In this document: positions 6,357-8,243 of the stretch, piece by piece | Layout: each line of letters starts with the position of its first letter | Numbering within the stretch: position 1 is the stretch's first letter | Origin: Candidatus Poseidoniaceae archaeon | GTDB taxonomy: Archaea; Thermoplasmatota; Poseidoniia; Poseidoniales; Poseidoniaceae | Assembly: GCA_022451765.1 (NCBI GenBank) | Contig: JAKUNY010000061.1 | Span: 1-8,243, forward strand | Reading direction: 5' to 3' | Length of the DNA stretch: 8,243 nucleotides | Translations under genes and position numbers: made by a program | The notes under the pieces: generated by a model | Told to the model about the DNA's origin: nothing | What the model saw: only the letters and a program-made list of their open reading frames with translations | Databases searched by the model: none

Positions 6357-6395
6357 AGGTTACATAGTTCCCAGAGTGGGGTGGTATATGAACCT
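6357..6395. repeat. Imperfect inverted repeat in the chaperone operon promoter
   Basis: AGGTTACATA (6357-6366) and TATGAACCT (6387-6395) are complementary over nine pairs with one unpaired A at 6362, separated by 20 bases. The right arm overlaps the proposed TATA box and the left arm the expected transcription start of the minus-strand operon. It could be an operator for a heat-shock regulator. The arms are short and AT-rich, so chance is also possible. Confidence 0.35.
6385..6392 (-). promoter_or_regulatory. Probable TATA box of the hsp20-dnaK-thermosome operon
   Basis: On the minus strand TTCATATA (6392-6385) is the best TATA-like stretch upstream of the Hsp20-like gene. A start about 25 bases downstream, near 6362, would leave a leader of roughly 30 bases carrying the GGTGA ribosome-binding site. 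The match is moderate. The promoter region between the two divergent genes (6334-6479) contains no gene. Confidence 0.45.
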
Positions 6396-6450
6396 AACTT
6401 TCAAATCAGCCCGCTGAAATTCAAAGCAACGGATTTGTGCAGGGTATGAC

Positions 6451-6458
6451 TTTATGAT
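6451..6458 (+). promoter_or_regulatory. TATA-like box of the membrane-protein gene
   Basis: TTTATGAT is centred about 25-26 bases before the ATG at 6480, so transcription would start at or next to the start codon. No Shine-Dalgarno sequence precedes that ATG, which agrees with a leaderless mRNA. Confidence 0.5.
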
Positions 6459-6479
6459 GTAGATTTGCAAGCATAATCC

Positions 6480-7697
6480 ATGGATGCGGATGAGGAAAAT
6501 CGGGGTGAAGGTAGGATGAAGCCTGCATCGGTTGTCATTAATCCTCCCTCGCAAACCGAGGAGAAGTTTGCTGTTGAAACACAGCCTACTCCAAACGCTG
6601 CGCAAGGTCTTCACCAAGCTTTCCCCATTCAATCTGAACGAGACAGGAGAATAAAGATAGCCTCAATCGTTGTTTTGGTTTCAATGTTCTTTCATTGGGG
6701 TTATCAGTATTGGCTTGAGTGGACAATCTTTTGGAACCCTAATGATACGGGGAATATCTATGATGACAATTATTACTACAATCTTTGGGATTATCTTATG
6801 TACAGCGAATTTTCATTCGAGGGTGGAATTGGACTCGTTGAGGTGTTGAATTTCTTTTTCAGATTTCAGATCTGGGGCGATGTTGCAGAATTGGCAGGAC
6901 CGCTGTTTGTTTTGTTCATGATGCGTGAGTTAATGCCGTTTGTGTTCGTTGGAACCCTCGTGTTTTGTTGGATAAATCGAGAAAAGGACGATATGTTCTT
7001 TCGAAAGGTAACGTTGTTTTACGGAGGATATTTCCTCATTTTGGCAATACAACTGGTGTACATCTGGATGGAATTCAACGAAGTTGGATTAGAATTTAAC
7101 TTATTCTTCGACTGCTTCGGATTTTGGTTAGCAGGATTCGCTGGCTTGATTCTCGATCCAAAGGTCATTAAACTCCCTGAACGCGTGTTCGCTGGTAAAG
7201 AAACATTCATCCCAGATTTGAATCAACCAGGTGAAAATCCAATTTGGCAACAAAACTCCATATCGTCAGAAGATGGAACCAATTTCGGAGTGTTTGCTTT
7301 GTTTTACCTTCCTTTGTTGTACCATCTCATGACCGTCATCTCTGTTATGGGTGGAGGTGATGATGATGCATTGTTCCTTGGTATAACGATCCCCATTGTT
7401 GGCCTTTTGGTCGGCATTGGTATGTATCGTCTTGAGTTTTTGAAAGGATTCGGAATTCATCTCGCTTATTCCGTCGGTTACGGACTGCTGTCATACCTCT
7501 TGACAATCATCGGATTGTTGTTACCGTTGGAGGAAGGTGCATTTATTTTGTTTTTGATTGTAGCCGCCGTCCTTCCAATTAGATACCATCTTCAGAAGAA
7601 ACACGTACAAGCTCTTGGCGCAACGTATGCAATTCCTCTGACATTTTGGTTTATGCTCTTTGGACTTGTAATTGGTTGGTTTCAGGTAGACTGGTAA
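6480..7697 (+). CDS. Multi-pass membrane protein of unknown function
   Basis: I do not recognise a family for this 405-residue protein. The first 58 residues are hydrophilic and rich in Glu, Pro and Gln, a likely disordered cytoplasmic leader with no signal peptide. About nine hydrophobic spans follow, at roughly 59-80, 138-165, 176-197, 203-226, 268-290, 296-316, 323-350, 353-367 and 381-403. The loop at about 81-115 is aromatic and acidic (PNDTGNIYDDNYYYNLWDY) and probably faces outside. A second hydrophilic loop at 227-267 contains PGENPIWQQN. No transporter, kinase or protease signature is evident. The ATG at 6480 fits a TATA-like box at -25; an in-frame ATG at 6516 would shorten only the disordered leader. 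The gene is more AT-rich than the chaperone block (sample line 6661-6720: 23 of 60 G+C, against 32 of 60 at 3541-3600), partly because Phe, Ile and Leu codons are frequent. It is divergent from the chaperone operon and 36 bases before the acetyltransferase gene. Confidence 0.85.
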   Translation: MDADEENRGEGRMKPASVVINPPSQTEEKFAVETQPTPNAAQGLHQAFPIQSERDRRIKIASIVVLVSMFFHWGYQYWLEWTIFWNPNDTGNIYDDNYYYNLWDYLMYSEFSFEGGIGLVEVLNFFFRFQIWGDVAELAGPLFVLFMMRELMPFVFVGTLVFCWINREKDDMFFRKVTLFYGGYFLILAIQLVYIWMEFNEVGLEFNLFFDCFGFWLAGFAGLILDPKVIKLPERVFAGKETFIPDLNQPGENPIWQQNSISSEDGTNFGVFALFYLPLLYHLMTVISVMGGGDDDALFLGITIPIVGLLVGIGMYRLEFLKGFGIHLAYSVGYGLLSYLLTIIGLLLPLEEGAFILFLIVAAVLPIRYHLQKKHVQALGATYAIPLTFWFMLFGLVIGWFQVDW

Positions 7698-7704
7698 TGC
7701 ATGA

Positions 7705-7712
7705 CAATATAC
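7705..7712 (+). promoter_or_regulatory. TATA-like box of the GNAT acetyltransferase gene
   Basis: CAATATAC lies between the membrane-protein stop and the ATG at 7734, centred about 25 bases before that ATG. This is the spacing expected for a leaderless transcript, so the gene may be transcribed on its own despite being only 36 bases downstream of its neighbour. Confidence 0.45.
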
Positions 7713-7733
7713 CTCCTGCTCTGAAGGTTTTCC

Positions 7734-8216
7734 ATGGAGATACGCAACCTTGCGCTGGCAAACATTGAGGCAATCTGGGCCATCAATGAGCAAGGGCTGC
7801 CTGGTACAGGTCGGGTTTCTGAGCAAGAAATATCAGATTTGCTTCAGTTCTCATCGCTGTCTGTTGGTATGTTTGATGGCAATGAACTGCTCGGATTTGT
7901 CATCTGTTTGCCTCCGAGGACACGTTATGGCAGTCTCAACTATCAGTGGTTCAATGATCATTACAATGCGTTTGTTTACGTGGATCGAATTGCGGTCTCT
8001 ACGTTACACAGAAATCAAGGCGTTGGTACAAAACTGTACGAGACCGTTGTTGCTTATTCAAAAGAAAAGAACATACCAATTGCAGCAGAGGTTAATCTCA
8101 ATCCTCCAAATCCAGGCTCCATTCGATTCCACGAACGATTTCATTTTGAACAAGTCGGCGTTCTACATCACAAAGAGAAATCCGTAACGATGCTGTTGAG
8201 AAAGGAACGACAATGA
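7734..8216 (+). CDS. GNAT-family N-acetyltransferase (COG3818-like)
   Basis: This 160-residue single-domain protein would transfer an acetyl group from acetyl-CoA to an amine; the acceptor is unknown. The acetyl-CoA pyrophosphate-binding motif A is RNQGVG (93-98), preceded by the core strand FVYVDRIAVST (80-90) and followed by the helix TKLYETVVAYSKEK. EVNLNPPNPGSIRFHERFHF (119-138), together with YGSLNYQWFNDHY (65-77), recalls the COG3818 group of predicted acetyltransferases, in which EVNL.PPNPGS..FH is characteristic. The length is normal for the family and the protein looks complete, with no membrane segment or signal peptide. The ATG at 7734 starts directly at the first conserved strand (MEIRNLAL) and has a TATA-like box at -25. 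Assignment to the GNAT fold is firm; the COG group is from memory and the substrate cannot be inferred. Confidence 0.9.
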   Translation: MEIRNLALANIEAIWAINEQGLPGTGRVSEQEISDLLQFSSLSVGMFDGNELLGFVICLPPRTRYGSLNYQWFNDHYNAFVYVDRIAVSTLHRNQGVGTKLYETVVAYSKEKNIPIAAEVNLNPPNPGSIRFHERFHFEQVGVLHHKEKSVTMLLRKERQ

Positions 8217-8243
8217 CCTCATCGCATTAGGCGTGATTTGAGG

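Noticed and set aside
8217..8243. Hairpin after the acetyltransferase gene (CCTCA ... TGAGG)
   Set aside because: The five-pair outer stem has a mismatched interior and reaches the window edge; with no T-run visible it cannot be called a terminator.

Overview
The window looks like chromosomal DNA from a mesophilic archaeon. A group II (thermosome/TCP-1) chaperonin gene, an HMG-CoA synthase resembling the haloarchaeal subfamily, and TATA-like boxes about 25 bases upstream of several start codons all point to Archaea. DnaK is of the short-loop type shared by Gram-positive bacteria and many euryarchaea, and threonine dehydrogenase is of the epimerase-like type. Together these suggest a euryarchaeon, possibly a marine Thermoplasmatota lineage (Marine Group II/III). 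That placement is inference from gene content and was not tested by phylogeny.

Layout: a 5'-truncated L-threonine 3-dehydrogenase gene (+, 1-438) runs in from the left edge. It converges, 23 bases apart, with a minus-strand block covering about 5.9 kb (462-6333). In transcription order this block holds a small heat-shock (Hsp20-like) protein, dnaK, a thermosome subunit and HMG-CoA synthase. The first three are tightly spaced (16 and 38 bases), each has a ribosome-binding site candidate, and they read as one protein-folding operon. HMG-CoA synthase has its own strong TATA box directly before its start and is probably transcribed separately as a leaderless mRNA. Divergently from the chaperone operon, across a 146-base promoter region, lies a plus-strand gene for an unrecognised protein with about nine membrane spans (6480-7697). 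A GNAT acetyltransferase of the COG3818 type follows (7734-8216). Both plus-strand genes have TATA-like boxes placed for leaderless transcripts.

The most important sequence anomaly is a single-base frameshift in dnaK at an A-run (4391-4393). It splits an otherwise intact, normal-length (about 628 residue) Hsp70 into two frames. It is most simply a lost A (sequencing or assembly error, or a recent mutation). The three chaperones plausibly act in sequence: the small heat-shock protein holds unfolding clients, DnaK binds and releases them, and the chaperonin encloses them for folding. No dnaJ or grpE is present in the window. There is no sign of a mobile element, CRISPR array, RNA gene or prophage. 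The less ordinary content is the combined chaperone operon, the poly-aspartate-tailed small heat-shock protein, a divergent thermosome subunit and the uncharacterised membrane protein.
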